NCBI GenBank assembly: GCA_945889015.1
Contig: CAMDBL010000008.1
Location: 1 to 46,057, forward strand
Direction of reading: 5' to 3'
DNA from: Devosia equisanguinis
GTDB taxonomy: Bacteria; Pseudomonadota; Alphaproteobacteria; Rhizobiales; Hyphomicrobiaceae
DNA length: 46,057 nt
Shown: positions 11,790 to 19,376 of the stretch, in pieces
Layout of the letters: each line of letters opens with the position of its first letter
Position numbering within the stretch: position 1 is the first letter of the stretch
The notes under the pieces: model-generated
Databases searched by the model: none
What the model was told of the DNA's origin: nothing
What the model saw: the letters and a program-made list of their open reading frames with translations, nothing else
Translations under genes and position numbers: made by a program

Positions 11790-12551
11790 TCACCCCATCC
11801 AATTTCCGCCGTTCACGTCGAGCACCGCGCCCGTCGTGAAGCCGGCACCTGGCGTGCAGAAATACCAGATCGCGTGCGCCAGCTCCTCGGGTCTCCCGAG
11901 CCGGCCGACGGCGATCGACTGCGCGCGCTTGGCCAACTCGTCCTCGGAATGACGGCGCACGCGCGGCGTGTTGACGAGGCCGGGCGCGATCGCGTTGACA
12001 GTGATCCCGAACGGCGCCAGCTCGACGGCGAGGCGCCGCGTGAACCCGAGGATCGCCGCCTCGTTGAGGGAGTATTCGATCGACGAGCCGGAGCGCGCGG
12101 TACGTCCCGCGACCGAGGAGATGTTGACGATCCGGCCGTAGCTGTTGGCCTTCATCGCCGGCACCAGTTCCTTGGTGATCAGGAACTTGGCGGTCACGTT
12201 CCAGTCGAAGCTGTGGTGCAGGCCCGCATGCGTCACCTGCTCCAGCGGCGGCGCATCGATGAAGCCGCCGGCGGTATTGACCAGGATGTCGGCGCGCCCC
12301 CAGGTGTCCAGCACCTTCTTGGCGGCGGTTTTCACCTCGCCCTCGTCGGCGCATTCGGCCTGGACGAACATCGCGGTGCCGCCCGCGTCCGTGATCTCCT
12401 TGACGACGGCGTGGCCCTTCTCCGGCGTGCGGCCGATCACGGCGACCTTGGCCCCCTCGGCGCCGAACCGCAGGCAGGCCGCGTGGCCCATACCGGCCGT
12501 GCCGCCGGTGACGACGGCGACCTGCCCCGCAATCGAGGTGATCTGGTCCAA
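11790..12551 (-). CDS. SDR-family oxidoreductase lacking the catalytic Lys (YxxxE)
   Basis: A 253-residue SDR relative, collinear with the protein encoded at 9862-10635 and sharing long identical stretches (GQVAVVTGGTAG, TRRLAVELAP, DVNGGNW). Cofactor motif VVTGGTAGMG is at residues 13-22, with N118 (FDWN), S145/S146 (NISSVAG) and Y160 (SIEYSLNEAA). The expected Lys at Y+4 is E164, and Y+7 is Ile. The start ATG at 12551 gives MDQITSIAGQVAVV. It lies 144 bp upstream of the oxygenase gene on the same strand. It may be a partner subunit of the other SDR, a non-redox SDR fold, or an enzyme with altered chemistry. Confidence 0.92.
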   Translation of the reverse strand: MDQITSIAGQVAVVTGGTAGMGHAACLRFGAEGAKVAVIGRTPEKGHAVVKEITDAGGTAMFVQAECADEGEVKTAAKKVLDTWGRADILVNTAGGFIDAPPLEQVTHAGLHHSFDWNVTAKFLITKELVPAMKANSYGRIVNISSVAGRTARSGSSIEYSLNEAAILGFTRRLAVELAPFGITVNAIAPGLVNTPRVRRHSEDELAKRAQSIAVGRLGRPEELAHAIWYFCTPGAGFTTGAVLDVNGGNWMG

Positions 12552-12657
12552 GGTGTCCTCCCGCGTCTTGTCTTTGCTGCCAGTTTAACCCGGTGCCGGG
12601 CATTGAGGCCCGCGATTTCGGCAGGGAAGATATCCGCTAGCAGCGATTTCGCGTGAT

Positions 12658-13380
12658 TCAGGCCCGCCGCATGAGCTTCGTCTGGCCGCGCCGCGCGTAG
12701 AACATGCGGCCGTAGACGTCGCCGATCAGTTCGCGCTTGTAGTCCATGTAGTCGAGGATCGGGTCCCAGGGGCATTCCTCGTCGAGGATCGCCTCGAAAT
12801 CCTTAGCCAGAACCTGCTGCATCACCTTCCGGTTGGCGCGGTTCTGGAACTCGCCGAGCACCAGTGACGTGCGCGACAGATCGAGCGCCGCCAGCACCTC
12901 GCCCTCGCCACCCTCGATGTCGATCTTGACGATGTCGGCCGATGTCAGCGTCGCGGGATCGATCACGTCGACCTCGACCATGCGGCCCAATGCGTGCTTT
13001 TCGAAGGTGTCGCCGGCATAACGCGCGAGCCCGCCCTCGCCGTCGCCGTCGAAGCGCGCGAAATAGGGCTCCTTGGCACGCGCGCCGGGGAACAGCGCGG
13101 CGTTGACGGCGGTCACGTTCGGCAGGTGCCCGGTGTTACGTTTCAGGAGTGCGAACGTGCCGGGGTTGGGCTCGTAGCTGGCGATGCGGCTCGCCGGCCA
13201 GCGCAGGTTGGCCCACACCGCGAACGAGCCGACGTTGGCACCGATGTCGAGGATATCGAGGCCCGCCCCGTCGAAGCCGCTCTCGTACTCGCCCGCCAGC
13301 ACATACTCCACCGCCGAGCGCATCGGCTCGGGGCATTCCAGGTGCACGGGGATGGTGGCCTTGAAAACGGTCGGCGTCAT
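12658..13380 (-). CDS. FkbM-family methyltransferase
   Basis: A 240-residue S-adenosylmethionine-dependent methyltransferase of the FkbM type, which usually O-methylates sugars or other secondary products. The SAM-binding motif is LDILDIGANVGSFAVWANL, followed by ASYEPNPGTFALLKRN and the family KIDIEGGEGEVLAAL. The reading frame is open upstream to 13518, but the 46 extra residues are low-quality and ATG 13380 has GAGG at a good distance, so this start was chosen. It is first in the minus-strand group FkbM-SDR-oxygenase-SDR and divergent from the acyl-CoA synthetase, leaving a 166-bp shared promoter region. Confidence 0.9.
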   Translation of the reverse strand: MTPTVFKATIPVHLECPEPMRSAVEYVLAGEYESGFDGAGLDILDIGANVGSFAVWANLRWPASRIASYEPNPGTFALLKRNTGHLPNVTAVNAALFPGARAKEPYFARFDGDGEGGLARYAGDTFEKHALGRMVEVDVIDPATLTSADIVKIDIEGGEGEVLAALDLSRTSLVLGEFQNRANRKVMQQVLAKDFEAILDEECPWDPILDYMDYKRELIGDVYGRMFYARRGQTKLMRRA

Positions 13381-13546
13381 GAACCCTCGTTTCGTCGGTG
13401 GCGTCGATGCGTCTGCGCTGCACCTTACACGGCAGCGGCATAGGTGTCGCCCGACGGCGAGCGTTGAACCGGACGGCGGAATTTGGTTAGCCTGCGCCGT
13501 CGTTCCGTCCGTGCGCACTCAGCGCCCCATCCCGAGGCCGCCAGAC

Positions 13547-15751
13547 ATGACCTTAGCCAGGGCCTTCGATCCCCGTGGCATCGCCATCATCGGCGCCTCG
13601 GCGGACCCGACGCGGATCGGCGGGCATCCGCTGCGGGCGCTACGCAACGCCGGCTACAAGGGCGGCGTCTATCCGGTGAACCCGAAGTATCCGGAGATCG
13701 CGGGCTGGACATGCTACCCTACGGCCAAGGCGATCGACGGGCCGTGCGACCTCGCCATTATCGCCGTGCCGGCCGCTGCCGCGCCCGCCGCCGTGCGCGA
13801 CGCGGGTGAGGCCGGCATCTCCGTGGCGATCATCCTGACGGCAGGATTCCGCGAGGCGGGCGCGCCGGGCCGCAAGCTCGAGGCCGAGCTGCTGGCGGCG
13901 GCGCGCGAGACCGGCATCCGCCTGATCGGGCCGAACTGCCAGGGCATGCTCGTCATGCAGTCGCGGGTGTGGGCGGTGTTCGGAAGTCTCGCCGAGGAGA
14001 CCGAGTTGCGTCCGGGCACGGTCAGCGGCGCGTTCCAGTCCGGCGGCTTCGGCTTCGGCATCGTCAATCTGTCGGAGCAGCAGGGCGCCGGTTTCCGAAT
14101 CTGCGTCTCGACCGGCAACGAGACCGACGTGACCATGCCCGAGCTGATCGGCGCCATGCTCGACGATCCCGGCACCGACATGGCGTTCGGCTTGCTCGAA
14201 GGTACGCCAGATGCGCGACGGTTCCTCGAGGTCGGCCGCCGCTCACTGGAGACGGGCAAGCCGGTACTGATCTGGAAGAGCGCCGTCACCGAGCAGGGAG
14301 CGAAGGCCGCAGCCTCGCACACCGCCAACATGACCGGCTCGACGGACCTGTGGCGCGCGGCGCTGAAGCAGGCGGGTCTGATCGAGGTCGACGACGTCGA
14401 ACCGATCACCGACATCGCCAAGCTGGTCGCGCAGGGTCGGCTGCCGAAGGGGCCGCGCGTCGGCGTGCTGTCGATTTCCGGCGGCTCCAGCATCGTATTC
14501 GCCGACCGCGCGACACAGGGCGGGCTGGTGTTCCCCGGCTTCGCCAAATCCACGCACGACGCGTTGTCCAGGATCATCCCGTCGTTCGGCTCGGTCGAGA
14601 ACCCGGCCGACGTCACCGCGGGCGTGTTCAACAACATGGACATTCTGACGCAAGCGATCTCGATCGTGCTCGATGATCCGGGCATCGACCAGGTGGTGCT
14701 GATGCTGGCCTCGATCCCCGGCGCGGGCGCGCTGCTGGCGGCCAAGGCGATCGCGGCGGCGGCGGCGCGCACCGACAAGCCGGTGACGCTGGTGTGGTCG
14801 GGGCGGCGCTCGAAGTCGGAGCCGGCCTATGCCGTGCTGGAGGAAGCCCGCGTTCCGATCGTGCCGACCCCGCCGCGCATGGCCGCCGCGATGGCCAAGC
14901 TGACGCGGTTCAGCCTCGACCGGGAACGGTTGCTGCCTCGGTTGCGGGCGGATGCTGACGCATCACTCCCCTCCCCGCTGGGGGGAGGGGGCGGGGGGAA
15001 TCCCCACGCCAGCGGCCGTTCTGCCATCCCCCCCACCCCTAACCCCTCCCCACAAGGGGGAGGGGAATTCAGAGGCACCCTAACCGAGCTCGAGAGCAAG
15101 CAGCTGCTCGCCCACTACGGCATTCCCGTCACGCGCGAGGTGCTGGTGCCGCCGGGCGGCGATCCGCTCGATCTCGCTGGACACCTGAAGCCGCCGTTCG
15201 CGGTCAAGATCGTCTCGGCCGACATCGCCCACAAGTCCGACATAGGCGGCGTCAGGCTCGGCATCGCCACCCATGCGGAGCTGGCCGCCGCCATCCTCGA
15301 CGTCACCGGGCGCTCACGCAAGGCGATGCCGTCCGCCCGGATCGAAGGCGTCGTCGTCGCCGAGATGGCGCGGGGCATCGAAACGCTGATCGGCGTCGTC
15401 AACGATGCGAGCTTTGGACCCGCGATTGCGCTGGGCATGGGGGGCGTGACGGCCGAGGTGATGAAGGACGTCACCTACCGCATCGCGCCGTTCGGCATCG
15501 AGACGGCGCGCGAGATGATCGCCGAGTTGAAGTCCGCGCCCTTGTTCCACGGCTATCGCGGCAGCCCGCCAGCCGATGTCGAGGCGCTGGCCGGCTGTCT
15601 CGTCAAGGTGGCTCGCCTCGCCTGGGATCTGCGCGACAGTCTCGCCGAGCTGGACGTCAATCCGCTGTTTGTCGGCGCGACGGGCCATGGAGTCGTCGCC
15701 GCCGATGCGCTCGCCATCCTGAAGCCCGTCGGACCGGAGCCCACCGCGTGA
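13547..15751 (+). CDS. NDP-forming acyl-CoA synthetase (acetate-CoA ligase family), with in-frame repeat insertion
   Basis: Fused alpha-beta acyl-CoA synthetase of 734 residues from ATG 13547. Domains in order: CoA-binding Rossmann fold (about 1-130, FDPRGIAIIGASADPTRIGG), succinyl-CoA-ligase-like domains (about 150-460) with the phospho-histidine H258 in AAASHTANMTGS, and an ATP-grasp domain (about 515-730) with VKIVSADIAHKSDIGGVRLG and LAELDVNPLFVG. It converts a carboxylic acid to its CoA ester with NTP; the acid is unknown. Residues about 474-507 are a low-complexity Gly/Pro linker ([21 protein letters not shown]) encoded by a palindromic repeat inserted in frame at the domain junction. 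The frame extends upstream to 13184, but that part is antisense to the FkbM gene. Its stop overlaps the next gene. Confidence 0.93.
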   Translation: MTLARAFDPRGIAIIGASADPTRIGGHPLRALRNAGYKGGVYPVNPKYPEIAGWTCYPTAKAIDGPCDLAIIAVPAAAAPAAVRDAGEAGISVAIILTAGFREAGAPGRKLEAELLAAARETGIRLIGPNCQGMLVMQSRVWAVFGSLAEETELRPGTVSGAFQSGGFGFGIVNLSEQQGAGFRICVSTGNETDVTMPELIGAMLDDPGTDMAFGLLEGTPDARRFLEVGRRSLETGKPVLIWKSAVTEQGAKAAASHTANMTGSTDLWRAALKQAGLIEVDDVEPITDIAKLVAQGRLPKGPRVGVLSISGGSSIVFADRATQGGLVFPGFAKSTHDALSRIIPSFGSVENPADVTAGVFNNMDILTQAISIVLDDPGIDQVVLMLASIPGAGALLAAKAIAAAAARTDKPVTLVWSGRRSKSEPAYAVLEEARVPIVPTPPRMAAAMAKLTRFSLDRERLLPRLRADADASLPSPLGGGGGGNPHASGRSAIPPTPNPSPQGGGEFRGTLTELESKQLLAHYGIPVTREVLVPPGGDPLDLAGHLKPPFAVKIVSADIAHKSDIGGVRLGIATHAELAAAILDVTGRSRKAMPSARIEGVVVAEMARGIETLIGVVNDASFGPAIALGMGGVTAEVMKDVTYRIAPFGIETAREMIAELKSAPLFHGYRGSPPADVEALAGCLVKVARLAWDLRDSLAELDVNPLFVGATGHGVVAADALAILKPVGPEPTA
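14966..15065. repeat. 100-bp palindromic repeat element inside the acyl-CoA synthetase gene
   Basis: Two hairpins point at each other. The first is CCCCTCCCC (14968-14976) with GGGGAGGGG (14982-14990); the second is CCCCTCCCC (15043-15051) with GGGGAGGGG (15057-15065). The ends form a larger inverted repeat. The reverse complement of the right half matches 27909-27944 nearly base for base, including the TTGGGGGTGGGGGG-type tail, and the left half resembles 9836-9858. It is translated in frame as a Gly/Pro-rich linker. Confidence 0.8.
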
Positions 15752-16803
15752 TCGATGGTTTCGACGCCGCCACCTTGAAGCGGCTCGCCGTGACGCTCGC
15801 CATCGGCGGCTGCGGCGGCCTTCTGTTCGCCAGCCTCGGCTTCCCGGCCGGCTGGCTGACGGGGGCGGCGATCTTCGTCGGCATCAGCGCGCTCGCCGGC
15901 GTGCCGATGGCGATGCCGCTACCGGTGCGCAACACCGCGTTCTCCGTGCTCGGCGCCAGCATCGGGGCGACCGTGACACCGGCCACCATCGCTATGCTGT
16001 GGCGCTGGCCGGCGGGCGTGATCGGGCTCGTGATCTCGATCTTCCTGACGCTGAACGCCATCGCCTGGTATCTCGAGCGCGTGCACGGATACGACAGGGC
16101 GACGGCGCGGCTGTCGGGCATTCCCGGAAACATGCAGCTCGTGCTGGCGCTGTCGGATCAGTGCGAGTGCGACAAGGCCCGGGTCGTCATCATCCAGGTG
16201 TTCCGTCTCGTGATGATGGTGATCGTGGCGCCGATGCTGCTGGCCATCGGCGGGCACGGTCCGCCGCCCAATCCGCGCCTGTCCGCCTTGCCGACGACGA
16301 CGCCGGTCGAGCTGATCACGCTGATCGCGTTCGCGGTCGCCGGCATTCTGCTGATGCGGCGGATCAAGTTCCCCGCACCGTTCATGTTCGGCGCGATGTT
16401 CGGCGGCGCGGTGCTGTACGGCTCGGGCTGGCAGTCCGACGTGCTGCCCGGCTGGGTGCTGCTGCCGTGCTTTGTCGTCACCGGCACCATCGTCGGCACC
16501 AACATGATCGGCATGGATCGCAACATGCTGAAGGACACGCTGCTGGCCGGTCTCGGCTCCGTCGCCATCGGCACCGGTGTCTCGCTGGCCTGTGCCTGGC
16601 CGGTTGCGCTCATGATCGGCGTGCCCGTGGCCCAGGTCTGGTTCGCCTATGCGCCGGGAGGCGTCGACATGATGGCGATCATGGCGCTCGCGCTCGGCCT
16701 CGACGCGGCGTTCGTCGGCGCCCACCACGCGGCCCGCTTCTTCTGCCTCGGCCTGCTGGTGCCGACCTGGATGCGCGACATCCTCCGCTCCAAGCGCCCC
16801 TGA
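15748..16803 (+). CDS. AbrB-family (COG3180-like) membrane protein
   Basis: A 351-residue integral membrane protein with about ten hydrophobic helices in two similar halves, as in the AbrB/'ammonia monooxygenase' family of putative transporters. Supporting motifs are FPAGWLTGAA, LGASIGATVTP, RLSGIPGNMQLVLAL, KFPAPFMFGAMFGGA and YAPGGVDMMAIMALALGLD. GTG 15748 overlaps the stop of the acyl-CoA synthetase (GTGA), so the two are co-translated. A link such as uptake of the acid that the synthetase activates is a reasonable inference, not shown by sequence. The family name reflects early annotation, not a demonstrated monooxygenase function. Confidence 0.85.
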   Translation: MIDGFDAATLKRLAVTLAIGGCGGLLFASLGFPAGWLTGAAIFVGISALAGVPMAMPLPVRNTAFSVLGASIGATVTPATIAMLWRWPAGVIGLVISIFLTLNAIAWYLERVHGYDRATARLSGIPGNMQLVLALSDQCECDKARVVIIQVFRLVMMVIVAPMLLAIGGHGPPPNPRLSALPTTTPVELITLIAFAVAGILLMRRIKFPAPFMFGAMFGGAVLYGSGWQSDVLPGWVLLPCFVVTGTIVGTNMIGMDRNMLKDTLLAGLGSVAIGTGVSLACAWPVALMIGVPVAQVWFAYAPGGVDMMAIMALALGLDAAFVGAHHAARFFCLGLLVPTWMRDILRSKRP

Positions 16804-16854
16804 TCGGCCGGCGTCAGATCGTCTTTCCACGCCTGCGGCGAGCCTGGATCGCCC

Positions 16855-16892
16855 TGTTCCGGCCGGAACACCTTCCTGTTCCAACCGGAACA
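16855..16892. promoter_or_regulatory. Two tandem 16-bp dyads upstream of the RTX gene
   Basis: TGTTCC-GGCC-GGAACA (16855-16870) and TGTTCC-AACC-GGAACA (16877-16892) have identical half-sites. Their centres are 22 bp apart, about two helical turns. They lie 128-165 bp before the RTX start and 51 bp after the AbrB-family stop. This looks like a paired operator for a dimeric regulator. The regulator is not identified. Confidence 0.65.
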
Positions 16893-17019
16893 GGCGGGGA
16901 AGATGGTTTACGGCATCTTGCAATCACCAACCGGGACGAGCCCGACGGGCCGGACGGTGGAAGCAAACGAGACAAGACAGTCCATCCCCCCATCCACTTC
17001 ACCCCAACAGGAGACGACC

Positions 17020-18096
17020 ATGGCTATCGAGACCACTCTGAACAACGGCAACAACGTTTTCGCCGGCTCCAACATCGAGGACGACATCATCTTCGCCGAG
17101 GGCGGCAACGACGAGGTGTTCGGCCGCGGTGGCGACGACACGATCTTCGGCGGTGAAGGCGCCGACACGCTGCGCGGCGGCGAGGGCAAGGACGTGCTCG
17201 TCGGCGACGCTGGCAACGACCAGCTCGATGGCGGCAACGGCGAAGACAGCCTGATCGGCGGCGCCGGCAACGACACGCTGCTCGGCGGCAACGGAGCCGA
17301 CACGCTCGAGGGTGGCGAGGGCGCCGACCGTCTCGAGGGTGGAGCGGGCAACGACCAGCTCAACGGCGAGGCCGGCAACGACACGCTGCTCGGCGGCGAC
17401 GGCAACGACGTGGCCCGCGGCGGCGACGGCAACGACTCGATCGAGGGCGGGGCCGGCAACGACACGCTGCTCGGAGAGAAGGGTGCCGATGTCATTCGCG
17501 GCGGTGACGGGACCGACCGCATCGACGGCGGCGAGGGCAACGACCAGCTGTTCGGCGATGCCGGCAACGACCAGATGCTCGGTGGCGACGGCCGCGACTC
17601 GATGGACGGCGGCAAGGGCGCCGACCTGATGGCCGGCGGACAGGGCAACGACCTGATGACCGGTGGTGAAGGCAACGACACCATGCGTGGCCAGCAGGGC
17701 GACGACAAGCTCGACGGCGGCAAGGGCAACGACTTCGTGGCCGGCGGACAGGGCAACGACACGGTCGCTGGCGGCGAGGGCAACGACATCCTTCGCGGCG
17801 GGCAGGGCGAGGACGTGCTGAAGGGCGGGGTCGGCAACGACATCCTGACCGGCGGGACCGAGGCCGACAAGTTCGTGTTCGAGCAGGGCGGCGGCGTCGA
17901 CCACGTCACCGACTTCAGCCAGGCCGACCAGGATGTCATCGACCTCTCGCAGTTCGCGGATGTCGACAGCATCGACGACCTGCAGATCACCCAGGACGGC
18001 GCCAACACCGTCATCACCGTCGGCGACAGCGAGATCGTGCTCGACAACTTCGACGCCGGCAACCTGACCGCCTTCGACTTCGAGTTCCACGCCTGA
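17020..18096 (+). CDS. RTX calcium-binding protein built of tandem nonapeptides
   Basis: A 358-residue, strongly acidic secreted protein from ATG 17020, which has AGGAG at the right distance. The frame extends upstream to 16903, but those residues look non-coding. Residues 1-25 are a short lead-in; 26-286 are 29 consecutive nine-residue units of GGxGxDxLx type (the last degenerate), which bind Ca2+ in a parallel beta-roll. Residues 287-358 form the RTX C-terminal region (VDHVTDFSQADQDVIDLSQF, SEIVLDNFDAGNL) that type I secretion systems recognise. No lipase, protease or toxin domain is present, so a structural, adhesive or surface-layer role is more likely than an enzymatic one. No type I secretion genes are in the window. 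Confidence 0.93.
   Translation: MAIETTLNNGNNVFAGSNIEDDIIFAEGGNDEVFGRGGDDTIFGGEGADTLRGGEGKDVLVGDAGNDQLDGGNGEDSLIGGAGNDTLLGGNGADTLEGGEGADRLEGGAGNDQLNGEAGNDTLLGGDGNDVARGGDGNDSIEGGAGNDTLLGEKGADVIRGGDGTDRIDGGEGNDQLFGDAGNDQMLGGDGRDSMDGGKGADLMAGGQGNDLMTGGEGNDTMRGQQGDDKLDGGKGNDFVAGGQGNDTVAGGEGNDILRGGQGEDVLKGGVGNDILTGGTEADKFVFEQGGGVDHVTDFSQADQDVIDLSQFADVDSIDDLQITQDGANTVITVGDSEIVLDNFDAGNLTAFDFEFHA
17095..17877 (+). repeat. 27-bp tandem repeat array coding RTX nonapeptides
   Basis: Twenty-nine in-frame 27-bp units with consensus GGN GGN/GAN GGC AAC GAC in their first codons. The bases diverge between units while the protein motif stays, so this is an old, selected array. Confidence 0.9.
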
Positions 18097-18126
18097 TCGC
18101 GAGTACTCGACAGCTCGAAACCACGG

Positions 18127-18154
18127 ATGGGGGCCGGAGCGATCCGGCCCCCAT
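18127..18154. terminator. Strong hairpin after the RTX gene
   Basis: Perfect 12-bp stem: ATGGGGGCCGGA (18127-18138), loop GCGA, TCCGGCCCCCAT (18143-18154), 30 bp past the RTX stop. No clear U-run follows, so it may act as a terminator or as a 3'-end mRNA stabiliser. Confidence 0.65.
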
Positions 18155-18233
18155 TCACGTATACGGCCGGAAGGGCTGCGACACGCCGGACAACCGGCTT
18201 GAGGTGCGGCCGGTCGCAGCGCATATATCCGCC

Positions 18234-18635
18234 ATGCTCAATGATGTGCCATCCCCGCCTCCGCTCCAGAGCCCGCTCGCAACCGGGATCACCTGCCGCT
18301 GCCCCCGCTGCGGCGGCGCATCGCTGTTCAAGCGACTGCTGATCGTGCGCGAGACCTGCCCGGCTTGCGGACTCGACTACAGGTTCGTCGATTCCGGCGA
18401 CGGCCCGGCCGTGTTCGCCATCTTCATCCTGGGATTCCTGGTGCTCGGCGGTGCGCTGATCGTCGAATTCAAACTCGAGCCGCCGGTGTGGGTGCACGTC
18501 TTTATGTGGGGGGTCGGCACGCCGATGCTGGCGCTCGGTCTGCTGCGGGTGCTCAAGGCGACGCTGATCGCGCTGCAGTATCACAACAAGGCCGAGGAGG
18601 GCCGCCTCGCCGTCAAGCCCCGCGGCGACGTCTGA
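18234..18635 (+). CDS. DUF983 family small membrane protein
   Basis: A 133-residue protein with an N-terminal zinc-ribbon-like pair (CRCPRCGGASLFKR and ETCPACGLDY) followed by two membrane helices (AVFAIFILGFLVLGGALIV and VFMWGVGTPMLALGLLRVL). This matches the DUF983 family, which usually sits beside cytochrome oxidase genes. ATG 18234 was preferred. GTG 18204 in the same frame is an alternative adding ten residues, and neither has a strong ribosome-binding site. The stop overlaps the SURF1 start by one base (TGATG). Function is unknown; oxidase biogenesis is inferred from neighbours. Confidence 0.9.
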   Translation: MLNDVPSPPPLQSPLATGITCRCPRCGGASLFKRLLIVRETCPACGLDYRFVDSGDGPAVFAIFILGFLVLGGALIVEFKLEPPVWVHVFMWGVGTPMLALGLLRVLKATLIALQYHNKAEEGRLAVKPRGDV

Positions 18636-19366
18636 TGCTGGATCGGATCAGGCAGGCGCGACTGGTGTGGCCGACTCTGGTCACGGCCGCAGCCCTTGCC
18701 GTGCTGATCGGGCTCGGCACGTGGCAACTCCAGCGCAAGGCGTGGAAGGATGGGCTGCAGCGCGAGATGGACCAGCGCGCGGGACAGGCGCCGCGCTCGG
18801 TCTCCATTGGACCGGAGCTGGCGAAGCTCGCGCCATACACGCGGGTGCGGGTACGGGGCCGGTTCCGCCACGACGGCGAGCGCTACGTCTATGCGCCCCA
18901 CCCGCGCCTCGGCTCCGGCGTGCTGGTGTTCACGCCGTTGACACTGATGGACGACAGTACGCTGATGGTCAATCGCGGTTTCGTGCCGGACGCCTTGCGC
19001 GATCCGGCCCGGCGCGCCGACGGTCAACTGGCCGGCGAGGCCGAGGTGGTGGGTCTCGTGCGTGAGCCCGAGGCGCAGGCGGCTTTCGTTCCCGCGAACG
19101 ATCCCGCGCGCAACTTCTGGTATTGGCGCGACATTGCCGCCATGGCGGGCAATTCGCCCAAGGTGCTGCCGGTCTACCTCGATGCCGTCGCCGAGCCCGC
19201 CAATCCCGGTGGCTGGCCCAAGGGCGGCGGCACGCTGCTGCAACTCCCCAACAAGCACCTCGAATACACGGTGACCTGGTACGGCATCGCCTTGACTCTG
19301 GTCGGTGTCTACTTCGCCTTCGCCCGCGGCCGGCTGCAGGCGGCCGGCGGCAAGCCCCAGGCCTAG
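18635..19366 (+). CDS. SURF1-family oxidase assembly protein
   Basis: A 243-residue SURF1/Shy1 homologue, involved in heme a insertion into subunit I of the aa3 oxidase. Topology is standard: one N-terminal helix (VTAAALAVLIGLGTWQLQR), a periplasmic domain with GRFRHDGERYVYAP, TLMVNRGFVP and NFWYWRDIAAM, and one C-terminal helix (EYTVTWYGIALTLVGVYFAF). ATG 18635 shares its A with the DUF983 stop codon. The frame extends back to 18365 but that part overlaps DUF983. It stands about 12.9 kb from ctaE and must be transcribed separately from the oxidase operon. Confidence 0.95.
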   Translation: MLDRIRQARLVWPTLVTAAALAVLIGLGTWQLQRKAWKDGLQREMDQRAGQAPRSVSIGPELAKLAPYTRVRVRGRFRHDGERYVYAPHPRLGSGVLVFTPLTLMDDSTLMVNRGFVPDALRDPARRADGQLAGEAEVVGLVREPEAQAAFVPANDPARNFWYWRDIAAMAGNSPKVLPVYLDAVAEPANPGGWPKGGGTLLQLPNKHLEYTVTWYGIALTLVGVYFAFARGRLQAAGGKPQA

Positions 19367-19376
19367 TATCCCCGCC

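Noticed and set aside
17095-17877. Regular short repeats suggesting a CRISPR array
   Set aside because: The period is 27 bp with no spacers, in frame, and codes RTX nonapeptides.
16908-18584. 558-codon and 363-codon minus-strand frames over the RTX gene
   Set aside because: They mirror the 27-bp RTX repeats in antisense; the Pro/Ser- and Val/Ala-rich repeats are by-products.
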